64,000 nucleotides of DNA from Negativicutes bacterium (GCA_031292035.1 JARLHX010000436.1:1-64000); one strand, 5' to 3'. Shown: positions 7,929 to 16,527, counted from the first letter of the stretch. Numbers and translations: made by a program. The notes: generated by a model from the sequence alone, not told the origin.

Positions 7929-8576
7929 ATGATGAAGGTTGAACAATTCTGTGGCCAATTGCAGGAGGCGCTAGCAGGCAGGGTGCCGAAGATCCAGAAT
8001 GAAACCGATTATTTTTCCTCGGCGGTGGTTGTGCCGCTGATTAGACAGGGCGACGAGTTGGGCGTGTTGTTCGAAGTCCGGTCGGCCAAACTTGCCTGGC
8101 AACCAGGGCAGATCTGTTTTCCCGGCGGTCGGATCGAACCTTATGACGCCAACCCCGAGGCGGCAGCGCAGCGGGAAACCTGTGAGGAACTCGGTTTGAC
8201 GACCGACGACTTCCAGCTTTTTGGTCAGCTGGATTATATGGTGAGCCCGATCGGAGTCATCGTTTATCCTTATGCCGGCTATATTTACGATCTTACTCAG
8301 GTCTGTCCCAGCAAGGACGAAGTAGCCGAGGTTTTCGTAGTGCCTCTTGAATATTTGCTTGCCACCGAGCCCCAGACGGCAGATATGGAGGTCGCTACCC
8401 GACCGCTGCCTGGGTTTCCGCATCAACTGGTGCCAGACGATTATCCTCGGGATTGGCTGCGCCGGGCGACCTATCCGGTCCTGTTTTATCAGTACGGCGA
8501 TCACGTCATTTGGGGTCTGACGGCGCGATTGTTGTATAACTTCATCTGTATCTGCCGGAATATGGGAAAAAAATAA
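7929..8576 (+). CDS. Nudix hydrolase, CoA pyrophosphatase-like (NudL)
   Basis: About 215 residues. The Nudix box is seen as GGRIEPYDANPEAAAQRE followed by TCEELGL, and an upstream LAWQPGQICFPGG segment matches the extended signature of the NudL/YeaB CoA-diphosphatase group (LxxHxGQxxFPGG, with Gln in place of His). It should hydrolyse CoA or related nucleoside diphosphate-linked substrates in the cytoplasm. An in-frame GTG at 7905 overlaps the cbiO stop but lacks a ribosome site; ATG 7929 or 7932 follows GGAAGTGAG and is preferred. Probably last in the cbi transcript, since a terminator follows immediately. Confidence 0.8.
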   Translation: MMKVEQFCGQLQEALAGRVPKIQNETDYFSSAVVVPLIRQGDELGVLFEVRSAKLAWQPGQICFPGGRIEPYDANPEAAAQRETCEELGLTTDDFQLFGQLDYMVSPIGVIVYPYAGYIYDLTQVCPSKDEVAEVFVVPLEYLLATEPQTADMEVATRPLPGFPHQLVPDDYPRDWLRRATYPVLFYQYGDHVIWGLTARLLYNFICICRNMGKK

Positions 8577-8580
8577 TATA

Positions 8581-8615
8581 AAAGCCCTCTGCTATTCGCA
8601 GAGGGCTTTGTCTTT
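8581..8615. terminator. bidirectional terminator
   Basis: A 12-bp perfect stem (AAAGCCCTCTGC / GCAGAGGGCTTT, 5-nt loop) sits 5 nt after the Nudix stop and before the 3' end of the convergent small gene. Confidence 0.85.
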
Positions 8616-8623
8616 CGTGCCTA

Positions 8624-8896
8624 TTAAATCGCGTAGTCGGCGATCCGCCAACTGTGACCATGCATCATCTGATTATATACTTCGGTAATGGTGGCAAACA
8701 AGGTACTGCGTTTGGGCGAGCGTTTCTTCGTCAACAGGGAAAACTTGAACCAGCGGCCTTCCCGGGAAAGTTGATAAAGAGCTTGGTTGATCTCTAGAAG
8801 GATGGTTTTGGTAGGAGAGCTGCCAAGTGCGGTTTCAAGTGTTCTGACCGCCATGCCATCAAGCGGCGGCAGAAATAGGAGGTTGTCATCCTGCAT
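8624..8896 (-). CDS. hypothetical protein, 90 residues
   Basis: A small soluble basic protein that I do not recognise. It has no signal peptide, no membrane segment and no cysteine; its centre is rich in Lys/Arg/Ser (TKKRSPKRS, about residues 56-64). The ATG follows AAGGGAGCG at a good distance. A TATAAT lies upstream on the minus strand (8957-8952), without a convincing -35 element. It is transcribed convergently to the Nudix gene and shares its terminator. It may be lineage-specific; function unknown. Confidence 0.65.
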   Translation of the reverse strand: MQDDNLLFLPPLDGMAVRTLETALGSSPTKTILLEINQALYQLSREGRWFKFSLLTKKRSPKRSTLFATITEVYNQMMHGHSWRIADYAI

Positions 8897-9201
8897 GTAT
8901 ACACGCTCCCTTGTCTTAGTCTATATGCAGTTTTCAATGTAGTATATTTTTATTATAGCATTTTGCCTGTCGAAAAGCGTCGAAAGAAAATCGTCAAAAA
9001 ACGGCTTGAAAGGGTTGGGACATGACCCATTGTCGTCAGGCTTGCAAAATCTGAGTTTTCTGAACTGTTTCGACTGTCTTCGTTTCCGGCGGAGAGAAAC
9101 AGATAACAGCTATTTGGCTAAAGGTGGGAAAAAGGCTATATTAGCCCATCTCGGCGGCATTTGGCGCTGTCGGCGTCGATAAAACTGCTGCCAAAGCGCG
9201 C
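8897..9201. other. intergenic region between divergent genes
   Basis: About 300 bp without a gene. The left end carries the minus-strand TATAAT at 8957-8952. A CTGTTTC/GAAACAG inverted repeat spans roughly 9065-9103 with a long loop. Nothing else is recognised. Confidence 0.5.
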
Positions 9202-9229
9202 ATAAGAAATCGCCCTCAACCCATACTAA
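9202..9229 (+). promoter_or_regulatory. candidate sporulation sigma-E promoter
   Basis: ATA (9202-9204), a 17-nt spacer and CATACTAA (9222-9229) resemble the sigma-E pattern ATA-N16-18-CATACAHT. The start would be near 9236, 25 nt before the TTG of the GH18 gene. A mother-cell sigma-E promoter would suit a spore-cortex-type GH18 enzyme. The match is imperfect in the last bases. Confidence 0.35.
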
Positions 9230-9260
9230 CAGTAAAATGAGTTGTGGAGGGGTGAATTTT

Positions 9261-10331
9261 TTGCGTTACTCTAAAGTAATCACCATCCTTGTTTTGATAT
9301 TTTTTGTTTTGGCTGCCCTGTCGCTTGCCGGCGGTTGCGGCAAGAAGCCGGCGCCAAAACCGCTGCCAGGCACTCCCGGCGCCGCAGTGAAGCCGCCGCG
9401 TATGGTGATCGGTTATTATGAAAATCCCTGGCCGGGAACCCCTGAAAAGACGGGATCTTTTCCCAGCATGAAAACCTTTGCCAAGAGTATGTCGGCGGTC
9501 GGGCCATTTTGGTATAGCGTGACGAAAGACGGAACGCTGCAAACCAAGGAAAGTCAATTGGTCTATGACACCGCCAAGGGTTTGGGACTGAAGATGTATC
9601 CGCTGGTCACTAACAAACCGGATGCCACTGATGTGATGCTGGGCGACCCCGCCACCCGCACCAAGGTTGTCGACAATATCGTCAAGGTCATCAATGACAA
9701 AAAGTATGACGGGGTCAACATCGACTTCGAGCTCCTGCCGCAGAAACATCGCGACAATCTGACGGCGTTCATGGCTGAACTCTATCCCAAAATGAAGGCT
9801 GCCAACAAAACGCTGATTATATCGGTATTCCCCCAGGTTGAAGTCACGCCAGACGTCGCCGGAGCTTATGACTATGTGGCCCTGGCAAAAAACTCCGATT
9901 TTCTCCAGATCATGCTCTATGATCACCACTGGGCGACATCCCCGCCAGGTCCTGTGGCACCGATTGACTGGTACGAAAAGAATTTGAAGTATGCAATCGA
10001 TACGATTGGTGCCCATAAGGTGATCGCCGGTATCGGCGCCTACGGCTATGACTGGCCGAAGGGGGGCGGCGAAGGTAAGGACGCCACCTATGTCGACGCC
10101 ATTGTCAAGGCCGAGCAAAAGGGAGCTCAGATTCAATATGACACCGCCAGCCAGGCCCCCCACTTCTCCTACGATGATCACGAAGTCTGGTTTGAAAACG
10201 ACAAAAGTACCGGCGCCAAGCTAGATATTCTTGCCAAATACGATCCGGCTGGAGTGGCCATCTGGCGACTTGGACAGGAACAGCCGGAAATCTGGCCGCT
10301 TGTCGACAAGAAATTCCCGAAACAGCAGTAA
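9261..10331 (+). CDS. GH18-family glycoside hydrolase lipoprotein
   Basis: A 356-residue protein with a lipoprotein-type signal (hydrophobic to residue 22, then LAGGC) and a GH18 barrel. The catalytic motif is DGVNIDFE (Asp150 to Glu157), the DxxxxDxE pattern of the YaaH/SleL spore-cortex N-acetylglucosaminidase group; downstream YDHHW and the final AIWRLGQE are also family features. It probably cleaves peptidoglycan or another GlcNAc polymer outside the cytoplasmic membrane. An in-frame ATG at 9237 precedes the GGAGGGG site, so TTG 9261 (8 nt after it) is chosen and gives a clean signal peptide. LysM domains usual in SleL are absent. Confidence 0.85.
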   Translation: MRYSKVITILVLIFFVLAALSLAGGCGKKPAPKPLPGTPGAAVKPPRMVIGYYENPWPGTPEKTGSFPSMKTFAKSMSAVGPFWYSVTKDGTLQTKESQLVYDTAKGLGLKMYPLVTNKPDATDVMLGDPATRTKVVDNIVKVINDKKYDGVNIDFELLPQKHRDNLTAFMAELYPKMKAANKTLIISVFPQVEVTPDVAGAYDYVALAKNSDFLQIMLYDHHWATSPPGPVAPIDWYEKNLKYAIDTIGAHKVIAGIGAYGYDWPKGGGEGKDATYVDAIVKAEQKGAQIQYDTASQAPHFSYDDHEVWFENDKSTGAKLDILAKYDPAGVAIWRLGQEQPEIWPLVDKKFPKQQ

Positions 10332-10338
10332 TCCAGCG

Positions 10339-10368
10339 TCTGCCGGCGAAAAGCCGGCAGATTTTTTG
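10339..10368 (+). terminator. terminator after GH18 gene
   Basis: A 9-bp perfect GC-rich stem (TCTGCCGGC / GCCGGCAGA, 5-nt loop) followed by six T. Confidence 0.9.
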
Positions 10369-10454
10369 CCAGCGGATATTTTTACCTTCCGGCGAGAGTT
10401 GGCCTGGCAAAAACGGAAATATTGTTATATACTGGCGATAGGACAGGTCAAAGG

Positions 10455-10545
10455 GTGGGCGCTGTTTATCATGATCTGCCGGTGACCGTTGACGGTAAGC
10501 TGGTGACGTCAAGACCCCGGGCGATTTTCCGGGGCTTTGTCAGCA
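10455..10545 (+). pseudogene. possible remnant of a DJ-1/PfpI-family gene
   Basis: One reading frame here encodes a peptide with GAVYHDLPVTVDGKLVTSR, which closely follows the C-terminal pattern of PfpI-family proteins (GA.Y.D.xVVVDGNLxTSR). Nothing upstream in this frame continues the family fold and no start or ribosome site fits. It is best read as a leftover 3' fragment of a lost gene. The following CCCCGG/CCGGGG hairpin may be that gene's old terminator. Confidence 0.4.
10513..10540 (+). terminator. hairpin upstream of thiamine-binding gene
   Basis: A CCCCGG/CCGGGG stem with an 8-nt loop, followed by CTTTGTC. It is a weak terminator, 45 nt before the next gene, and may belong to the PfpI-like remnant. 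Confidence 0.5.
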
Positions 10546-10584
10546 GATACTTGCTTTTTTATTACAAAACAGGAGGGATAAACA

Positions 10585-10881
10585 ATGGCTATTGTAGAAT
10601 TGACGATTGCTCCGCTGGGAGTGGGAACAAGTGTGAGCAGCTATGTGGCAGCCTGTCACAAGGTGCTGGACCAGGCGACAGACTTGAAGCATCAGCTCAC
10701 ACCGATGTCGACAATTATTGAAGGTGATCTGGACCGGATACTGGAAGTGATCCGGCAAATGCACGAAGTTCCCTTTGCCAATGGTGCCCAGCGGGTATCG
10801 ACTCTGCTCAGGATCGACGACCGTAGGGACAAGGAAATCACTATGGCTGGAAAAATCAAGGCAGTCACCGAAAAATTATAG
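10585..10881 (+). CDS. MTH1187-family thiamine-binding protein
   Basis: A 98-residue cytoplasmic protein of the MTH1187/YkoF-like family (DUF77), small ferredoxin-fold proteins reported to bind thiamine or a related pyrimidine and to form dimers or tetramers. Family landmarks are the N-terminal [19 protein letters not shown] strand-helix and the central [11 protein letters not shown] turn. The ATG follows AGGAGGG at good spacing. It is followed 12 bp later by a copper-chaperone-like gene, probably co-transcribed. No TPP riboswitch is visible upstream. The physiological role of the family is poorly known. Confidence 0.85.
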   Translation: MAIVELTIAPLGVGTSVSSYVAACHKVLDQATDLKHQLTPMSTIIEGDLDRILEVIRQMHEVPFANGAQRVSTLLRIDDRRDKEITMAGKIKAVTEKL

Positions 10882-10893
10882 GGGGTAAAAGCA

Positions 10894-11133
10894 ATGTGTA
10901 AAACCTGCGGTTGTCATGGCGGCAAACTGGAAAAGCAAGTGATACCGGTAAAAGGCATGACCTGCGGCCACTGTAAAGGCGCGGTGGAGAAGGCGGCGCG
11001 CGGCCTGCCGGGCGTAATGGCGGCAGAGGTTGATCTGGCGGGCGGTACCCTTAAAATCGAGTATGATCCGGCGAAAACCCCGCTGGACACTGTCAAAAAG
11101 GCCGTGGAAGAAGCTGGGTTTGAGGTAGCTTAA
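10894..11133 (+). CDS. heavy-metal-associated (HMA) protein, CopZ-like, with N-terminal Cys cluster
   Basis: A 79-residue metallochaperone-type protein. The HMA domain begins at about residue 14 with the metal-binding MTCGHC motif and ends in VEEAGFEV. The first nine residues add a second cysteine group, CKTCGC, plus a His, an extension not found in basic CopZ and possibly a second metal site. It should carry Cu+ or another soft metal in the cytoplasm. No copper ATPase is adjacent. A GGGGG-containing ribosome site precedes the ATG. Confidence 0.85.
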   Translation: MCKTCGCHGGKLEKQVIPVKGMTCGHCKGAVEKAARGLPGVMAAEVDLAGGTLKIEYDPAKTPLDTVKKAVEEAGFEVA

Positions 11134-11136
11134 AGG

Positions 11137-11165
11137 TTGTGCCCAGGCGCCGTTTCTGCTATACT
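11137..11165 (+). promoter_or_regulatory. sigma-A type promoter upstream of the LCP gene
   Basis: TTGTGC (11137-11142) and TATACT (11160-11165) are separated by 17 nt, giving a start near 11172. This is immediately before a strong hairpin, so the hairpin would form the very 5' end of the transcript. Confidence 0.6.
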
Positions 11166-11172
11166 GTAAAAA

Positions 11173-11203
11173 ATGCCCCCACCTGCCGGGGGCATATTTG
11201 TTG
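11173..11203 (+). terminator. leader hairpin or terminator, LCP gene
   Basis: An 8-bp perfect stem (ATGCCCCC / GGGGGCAT, 7-nt loop) followed by ATTTGTTG. It could end the upstream transcript, or cap and stabilise the downstream mRNA. The T-run is imperfect. Confidence 0.55.
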
Positions 11204-11228
11204 CTCTCTGCAGGAAGGATGATAAGGT

Positions 11229-12584
11229 TTGTCAACCCGTTTGGAAAAACGCATTGCCGATCAGCGGCAAATACATAAAAAACGATTGTTAGTTATCATC
11301 GCGGCGCTGCTGGTTTTTTCGCTGGCTGCCGGATTGGCGTACTATTGGTTGAGCGGCGGTCTGCTTAGGAGTAGACTGAGCGGAGGACTGCTGTCTTCGC
11401 CCCACAAAATTAATATTTTGGTCCTGGGGGTCGATGAGCGGGAAGGCGATGTCGGCCGTTCGGATACCACTTTCCTGTTGACGGTCGATACCTCGACCAA
11501 GGATGTGGCGATGTTGTCAATACCCCGTGATACCAGGGTCAAGATTCCTGGTTTCGGCTGGGACAAAATCAATCATGCCTATCCCCTAGGCAAGGCCAAG
11601 CTGGCGCAAAAAGCGGCAGAGGACCTCCTAGGTATCCCTATCGATTATTATGTTGTGATAAATTTTGCTGGATTTTATAAAATAGTGGATGCTGTCGGCG
11701 GCGTCGATATCAATGTGGAAAAGCGGATGTACTATCAGGACCCCTATGATGACGACGGGGGCTTGGTGATCAATCTCCGGCCCGGCATGCAGCATATGGA
11801 CGGCAAGACCGCTATTCAATATGTCCGTTATCGCGACGAAGAAGGGGACATCGGCCGGGTGCAGCGGCAGCAAAAATTCGTAAAAGCCATGCTGCAGCAG
11901 GTGACCAGTCCCGGGGTTATCGTCCGGGTCCCGGCCATCATCCGCGAGGTCAGCGCCGCGGTGCAGACCAGCCTGTCGACAAGCGATATGCTCAGCATGG
12001 CCAAACTGCTCAGCGATGCGCAAAAACAGGGGATGGTCACCGATATGGTGCCCGGTACTCCCGCCTATATCAGCGACGTCAGCTACTGGCTGCCAGATGT
12101 GGTCGCCCTGAGACATCATATCGCCCAGCTTCAGGGTGGGGCCCTGGAAGGGAAAAATTTGGCAGAGGCGCAGCAGTTGGCTGACGAATACCAGCGCTCC
12201 ATCCCGCGGGAGATGAGGGTTGTCGAGGTGCCAAAGAGTTTGCAGACAAAACCTGCCAGTGCTGATCCGGCTAAAACGGGAGACGCAGCCAAGGCAGCTA
12301 AGCCTCCTGTTCCTGACAAGATTACTGTCGCGGTAATCAACGCCAGCGGCAACGCTAGCGCCGCGGCAAAGATGGTGGCAGCACTGAAAAATCAGGGATT
12401 TGAAGTAGCCGGAGTGACGACTGCCGCCACGGTTGCCAATAACACGGTGGTGGTTTCCTACACCACCAGCAGCGCTGTGATCAATAAATTGACAGGAATG
12501 CCTTTTAAATATGTATTACAGGTGACCCGCGACGATACCAAAGCAACCCAAGTCGCGGTCATGATCGGCAAAGATTATAATTAG
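11229..12584 (+). CDS. LCP family protein (LytR-CpsA-Psr) with LytR C-terminal domain
   Basis: A 451-residue membrane-anchored protein: short cytoplasmic N-terminus, one transmembrane helix (about residues 19-40), the LCP catalytic domain (about 60-225) with LVLGVDER, GRSDT, SIPRDTR and the Arg-rich RYRDEEGDIGRVQRQQKF, then a linker and a LytR_C domain (about 365-445). LCP enzymes transfer undecaprenyl-linked glycopolymers to peptidoglycan or another acceptor outside the membrane. The TTG start follows AGGAAGGATGATAAGG. It is followed by a terminator and the PBP2 gene. In a diderm the acceptor polymer is not obvious. Confidence 0.9.
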   Translation: MSTRLEKRIADQRQIHKKRLLVIIAALLVFSLAAGLAYYWLSGGLLRSRLSGGLLSSPHKINILVLGVDEREGDVGRSDTTFLLTVDTSTKDVAMLSIPRDTRVKIPGFGWDKINHAYPLGKAKLAQKAAEDLLGIPIDYYVVINFAGFYKIVDAVGGVDINVEKRMYYQDPYDDDGGLVINLRPGMQHMDGKTAIQYVRYRDEEGDIGRVQRQQKFVKAMLQQVTSPGVIVRVPAIIREVSAAVQTSLSTSDMLSMAKLLSDAQKQGMVTDMVPGTPAYISDVSYWLPDVVALRHHIAQLQGGALEGKNLAEAQQLADEYQRSIPREMRVVEVPKSLQTKPASADPAKTGDAAKAAKPPVPDKITVAVINASGNASAAAKMVAALKNQGFEVAGVTTAATVANNTVVVSYTTSSAVINKLTGMPFKYVLQVTRDDTKATQVAVMIGKDYN

Positions 12585-12616
12585 CTCGTATAGTAGGGAG
12601 GCCCACACAGCCTCCT

Positions 12617-12640
12617 TGGCCCGTCAGGGCTATTTTTTTT
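12617..12640 (+). terminator. terminator after LCP gene
   Basis: A short GGCCC/GGGCT hairpin with a GTCA loop, followed by eight T. Confidence 0.75.
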
Positions 12641-12703
12641 GCCCATAGGCGCATAATAAGTTTACGGCTTTGGCCAGTTTTAGATTTATGAGGAGAGTTG
12701 CCG

Positions 12704-14530
12704 ATGTGGGCTTGGGAGAAATCGCGGCGGATGACCATATTGAGGGGCGTTATTTTTGCCGTTATCGCGCTGCTGGTAGTTAGGCTGGCCTGGATGCAGT
12801 TGCTTCACGGCACACAGTACAAAAAAATCGCCGAAGAGAATCGCCTCCGCCGGATCTATGAGCAAGCCCCGCGGGGGACGATGTATGACCGCAATGGCGC
12901 GGTTTTGGTCAGCAACCGCCCGAGCTTTGCCGTCTCCGTCATTCCGGCGGAATATACAAAGGCCCCGGAGGTGACGCCGATCCTGGCCAGCCTGACCGGG
13001 CTGACGCCAGGGGAAATTGAAGCCCAATTGCAGGTGGGGGAAGAGTACCCCTATACCCCGGTTCGGTTAATACGGGACGTAAATCAGGCTATCCTGGCAA
13101 AAATCGAGGAACACAAGGCCGAATTGCCAGGGGTTTTAATTGAAGCCATTCCGGTACGGTACTATGTTTACGGTCAGCAGGCAGCTCATCTGTTCGGCAT
13201 AATTGGCCGCATCAACGAGGAGGAATACGCCGGCCGCAAAGGAGCCGGGTATCGCCCCAGCGACCTGATCGGCAAGGACGGCCTGGAATGGGTCTGGGAG
13301 GACACCCTGCGAGGGGTCGACGGCAGCAGGGAATCAGAAGTCAACGCCTTGGGCGAGGAAGTGGCCCGGGTGGGGGAAAAGAAGGCGATAGCAGGCAAAG
13401 GGCTTGTGCTCACCCTTGACGCTAATCTGCAGAAGGCGGCGGAAGAGGCCCTCGATGCGCAAATCGTTTTGAGCCGCCAGATTGGCTACCCGGCCAAAGG
13501 CGGGGCAGTGGTCGTGCTCGATGCGCGAACCGGAGGGGTGCGGGCGATGGTGAGTAAGCCCTCCTTTGATCCCAACGTGTTTGTCGGCGGCATTAGCAGC
13601 CATGACTGGAACGCTTTGATCGGAAACCCGGATCATCCGCTGAACAACAGGGTCATTCAAAACGCTTATCCTCCCGGGTCGGTGTTTAAAATCGTGACAA
13701 GCGCGGCGGCGCTGGATTTAGGGCTTACCAACCCGGACGAAATATTTGAAGATCGGGGTTTTTATCTGCTGAGTGGCTGGACTTTTTATGGAGCGGAGCA
13801 GACGGCGCTAGGGCGGCTCAATATCGTCGATGCCATCGCCAAGTCCAGCGATCCGACCTTTTACGAGCTGGCCCGGCGGATGGGGGTGGACAACCTGGCG
13901 TCTTATGCCCTGACCTTCGGCTATGGTAATCTCACCGGGATTAGACTGCCGGGCGAAGTCAAAGGCAATGTGCCAACCGAGGAATGGAAGAGCGCTACCT
14001 ACAACGAACCGTGGTATCCCGGCGAAACCATCATCGCCGGAATCGGTCAGGGCTATTACCTGGCCACCCCCCTCCAACAGGCCATGTCGCTAATGGCGGT
14101 GGCCAACGGCGGGGTGGTCTACCGGCCGATGCTAGTAGATAAGGTGCTGAAGCCTACTGGCCAGATTGACACCGTACTGCAGCCGGACATCCTCCGGACC
14201 ATCTACCTGCGACCCGAAATCTGGCAGATCATCCGCAGTGGCCTGGAGGCAGTCACTACCAGAGGTACGGCGGCGGCTGTCTTTCAGGGCTATAACCAAA
14301 AGGTAGCCGGCAAGACCGGCTCAGCCGAAACAGGGCGGGGGAATAACATTCATTCCTGGTTTGCCTGCTATGCGCCGGCCGATAAACCAGAGATCGTGGT
14401 GGCCGCCCTTATCGAAGACGCTGGCGAAGGCGCGGTATCAGCCGCCCCACTGGTGCGGCGGGTTCTGGAGGCCTATTTTGGCCTGCCAGCCAAGCCGATA
14501 GCCACCCCGCCACCAGGCAAAGGTGATTGA
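12704..14530 (+). CDS. mrdA: penicillin-binding protein 2 (class B PBP)
   Basis: A 608-residue class B PBP with an N-terminal membrane anchor (about residues 11-30), a dimerisation domain beginning RGTMYDRNG, and a transpeptidase domain. The active-site triads are complete: Ser326-x-x-Lys329 in GSVFK, SSD in AKSSDPTFYEL, and KTGSAE near the C-terminus. It cross-links peptidoglycan in the periplasm, in elongation or sporulation. The ATG at 12704, 6 nt after GAGGAGAG, is preferred over an upstream TTG. It stands directly upstream of the tetrapyrrole operon; the MreBCD/RodA genes usually near mrdA are not here, so a SpoVD-like paralogue is an alternative. Confidence 0.88.
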   Translation: MWAWEKSRRMTILRGVIFAVIALLVVRLAWMQLLHGTQYKKIAEENRLRRIYEQAPRGTMYDRNGAVLVSNRPSFAVSVIPAEYTKAPEVTPILASLTGLTPGEIEAQLQVGEEYPYTPVRLIRDVNQAILAKIEEHKAELPGVLIEAIPVRYYVYGQQAAHLFGIIGRINEEEYAGRKGAGYRPSDLIGKDGLEWVWEDTLRGVDGSRESEVNALGEEVARVGEKKAIAGKGLVLTLDANLQKAAEEALDAQIVLSRQIGYPAKGGAVVVLDARTGGVRAMVSKPSFDPNVFVGGISSHDWNALIGNPDHPLNNRVIQNAYPPGSVFKIVTSAAALDLGLTNPDEIFEDRGFYLLSGWTFYGAEQTALGRLNIVDAIAKSSDPTFYELARRMGVDNLASYALTFGYGNLTGIRLPGEVKGNVPTEEWKSATYNEPWYPGETIIAGIGQGYYLATPLQQAMSLMAVANGGVVYRPMLVDKVLKPTGQIDTVLQPDILRTIYLRPEIWQIIRSGLEAVTTRGTAAAVFQGYNQKVAGKTGSAETGRGNNIHSWFACYAPADKPEIVVAALIEDAGEGAVSAAPLVRRVLEAYFGLPAKPIATPPPGKGD

Positions 14531-14594
14531 CGCGTCAAGCAGGATATTAATGCCAAGACGCGAATTTACTAAAAGAATTATGGGAGATAGCGAA

Positions 14595-15242
14595 ATGACA
14601 GTTTATCCGATCAATCTTAATCTGCATGGACGACAATGCCTGGTGCTCGGCGGGGGTCTGGTCGCGGAGCGTAAAGTCCATGCCCTTTTGGCGGCCGGGG
14701 CTCGGGTCATGGTGTGCAGTCCAAAGCTGACAGACGGCCTTGCCGGACTGGCGGCAGAAGAAAAAATTGACCATGATGCCGCCGGCTATCGACCTGGGGC
14801 GATCGGAAATTTTTTTATCGTTATTTGCGCAACTGATGACAGCAGCGTCAACCGGCAGGCAGCTGAAGAAGCCCGTGGGCAGGGGGCTCTGCTCAATGTC
14901 GTCGACGCGCCCGAGTTATGTGATTTTACCGTACCGGCCCAGGTGGCCCGCGGCGAACTCTTGCTGACGGTGTCTACCGGAGGGAAGAGTCCGGCTTTGG
15001 CCAGGCGGCTCAGGGAAGAACTGGAGCTGCACTACGGGCCGGAATACGGGCTGTATCTGGAACTGCTAGCCCGGCTGCGGGACGCGGCGAAGGAAAGGCC
15101 CGGCACAGGAAGCGCCGCGCGCCAGGCTTTTTGGCGCACCGCGCTTGACCATGACATTCTCGCCCTGCTCAAGGCGGGGAAGATAGAGGAAGCGGAGGAG
15201 AAGATCAAGAATGCCGCTAGTTGTATTGGGGTTGAATCATAA
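14595..15242 (+). CDS. precorrin-2 dehydrogenase / sirohydrochlorin ferrochelatase (siroheme synthase)
   Basis: A 215-residue protein of the Met8/CysG-N type. An N-terminal NAD-binding Rossmann motif (CLVLGGGLVAERK) is followed by the TVSTGGKSPALARRLREE dimerisation segment. It oxidises precorrin-2 to sirohydrochlorin and inserts Fe2+ to give siroheme. An in-frame ATG exists 24 codons upstream, but GGGAG stands 8 nt before ATG 14595 and the protein then starts like its family. It overlaps hemA by 32 nt. The grouping with hemA, hemC, cobA-hemD, hemB and hemL is the usual Firmicute siroheme/corrinoid operon. Confidence 0.9.
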   Translation: MTVYPINLNLHGRQCLVLGGGLVAERKVHALLAAGARVMVCSPKLTDGLAGLAAEEKIDHDAAGYRPGAIGNFFIVICATDDSSVNRQAAEEARGQGALLNVVDAPELCDFTVPAQVARGELLLTVSTGGKSPALARRLREELELHYGPEYGLYLELLARLRDAAKERPGTGSAARQAFWRTALDHDILALLKAGKIEEAEEKIKNAASCIGVES

Positions 15243-16527
15243 GACCGCACCGGTCGCGGTGCGGGAGTGTTTTTCTTTTTCGGAGGAGCAAATCAAACAG
15301 GGGCTAAAGCACCTGGATGAATACGACGGGATTTTGGAATGCGTCATCCTGTCGACTTGTAACCGGACCGAAATGTATGCTGCCGTGGACGATGCCGATG
15401 ACGCTCTGCCGGTGCTGCAAAAGTTTCTGGAGCGGATGAACGCCGCTCCCGGGACTATCAATCAATATATTTTTTATCATACCGAGGAGGACTGTATCCG
15501 TCATCTGTTCCGGGTGGTCTCCAGTCTTGATTCTCTGGTGGTCGGCGAGGGACAGATTCTCAGCCAGGTAAAGAAGGCCTATTCCCTGGCGCGCGATACC
15601 GGGACGACCAGTACGGTGCTCAATACGCTGTTTAACCGGGCCATTGCCGTCGGCAAGAAGGTGAGGACCAAGACCCGTATTGCCTATAGTGCCGTCTCGG
15701 TCAGTTATGCCGCAGTGGAGCTGGCGCGAAAAATCGTCGGAGATCTTTCCCAGGCCAATGTGCTGATTCTCGGCGCAGGCGAGATGAGTGAGCTGACCGC
15801 CCGCCACCTTGTGGACTGTGGCGTAAAGACGGTTTTTGTCTCCAATCGCAACTACAGCCGGGCAGCCGAGCTTGCTGATAAATTTCGCGGCGTGGCCGTA
15901 CCCTTTGAGGACTTCCTCAAGAGCGCTGTCGAAGCCGATATTGTCATTACATCGACCGGCGCCCCCCACTACATCATCCGGGCTTGGGATGTGGCCCATC
16001 TGATGCCCAAGCGGCAGGGGCGGCCCCTTGTGTTTATCGACATCGCGGTGCCTCGTGACGTCGAGCCGGAGGTGGAGGCCATCGCCGGGGTGCGGCTGTT
16101 CAACATCGACGACCTGGAGGCGGTGGTGGAGTCGAATATGAAAGAACGCCTTGTAGAGGCCGAGGCAGCGGAAGTTCTGATTGAGGAAGAACTGACTGAG
16201 ATTCTCGCCAAATTTCGCTATCTTGCCTTCCGGCCGACCCTGGCAAACCTGACTGACAAGGCCGAGCGCATCCGCCTCAGGGAAGTGAAGCGGGCGCTGA
16301 CCAAGCTGCCTGACGCTACCCCCGAGGAACGCCGGGTGCTGGAGAATATGTCCAAGATGCTGGTGCGTAAATTGCTGCGCGACCCGATTATTAATATTAA
16401 CGAGTCGGCTGGTACCGGCAAGGAACATTATTATCTGGATGCGGTATGCCAGCTGTTTAAACTGGAGGAAATAGGAGAGATCGAACATCGTGAGCGAAAA
16501 ACTTGTCGTCGGTACGCGCGGCAGTAA
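15211..16527 (+). CDS. hemA: glutamyl-tRNA reductase
   Basis: A 438-residue enzyme of the C5 pathway that reduces glutamyl-tRNA(Glu) to glutamate-1-semialdehyde with NADPH. The catalytic cysteine is Cys50 in STCNRTE, the conserved HLFRVVSSLDSLVVGEGQILSQ begins around residue 100, the Rossmann motif LILGAGEMSE is near 186, and a C-terminal dimerisation helix is present. The ATG at 15211 lies inside the siroheme synthase gene behind a GGAGGAGA site, and the 3' end overlaps hemC by 38 nt. It catalyses the first committed step of the operon's pathway. Confidence 0.97.
   Translation: MPLVVLGLNHKTAPVAVRECFSFSEEQIKQGLKHLDEYDGILECVILSTCNRTEMYAAVDDADDALPVLQKFLERMNAAPGTINQYIFYHTEEDCIRHLFRVVSSLDSLVVGEGQILSQVKKAYSLARDTGTTSTVLNTLFNRAIAVGKKVRTKTRIAYSAVSVSYAAVELARKIVGDLSQANVLILGAGEMSELTARHLVDCGVKTVFVSNRNYSRAAELADKFRGVAVPFEDFLKSAVEADIVITSTGAPHYIIRAWDVAHLMPKRQGRPLVFIDIAVPRDVEPEVEAIAGVRLFNIDDLEAVVESNMKERLVEAEAAEVLIEEELTEILAKFRYLAFRPTLANLTDKAERIRLREVKRALTKLPDATPEERRVLENMSKMLVRKLLRDPIININESAGTGKEHYYLDAVCQLFKLEEIGEIEHRERKTCRRYARQ

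Noticed and set aside
9216..10181. Long open frame antisense to the GH18 gene
   Set aside because: It has no ribosome site, its sequence follows the codon pattern of the sense gene, and GH18 motifs on the plus strand are clear.
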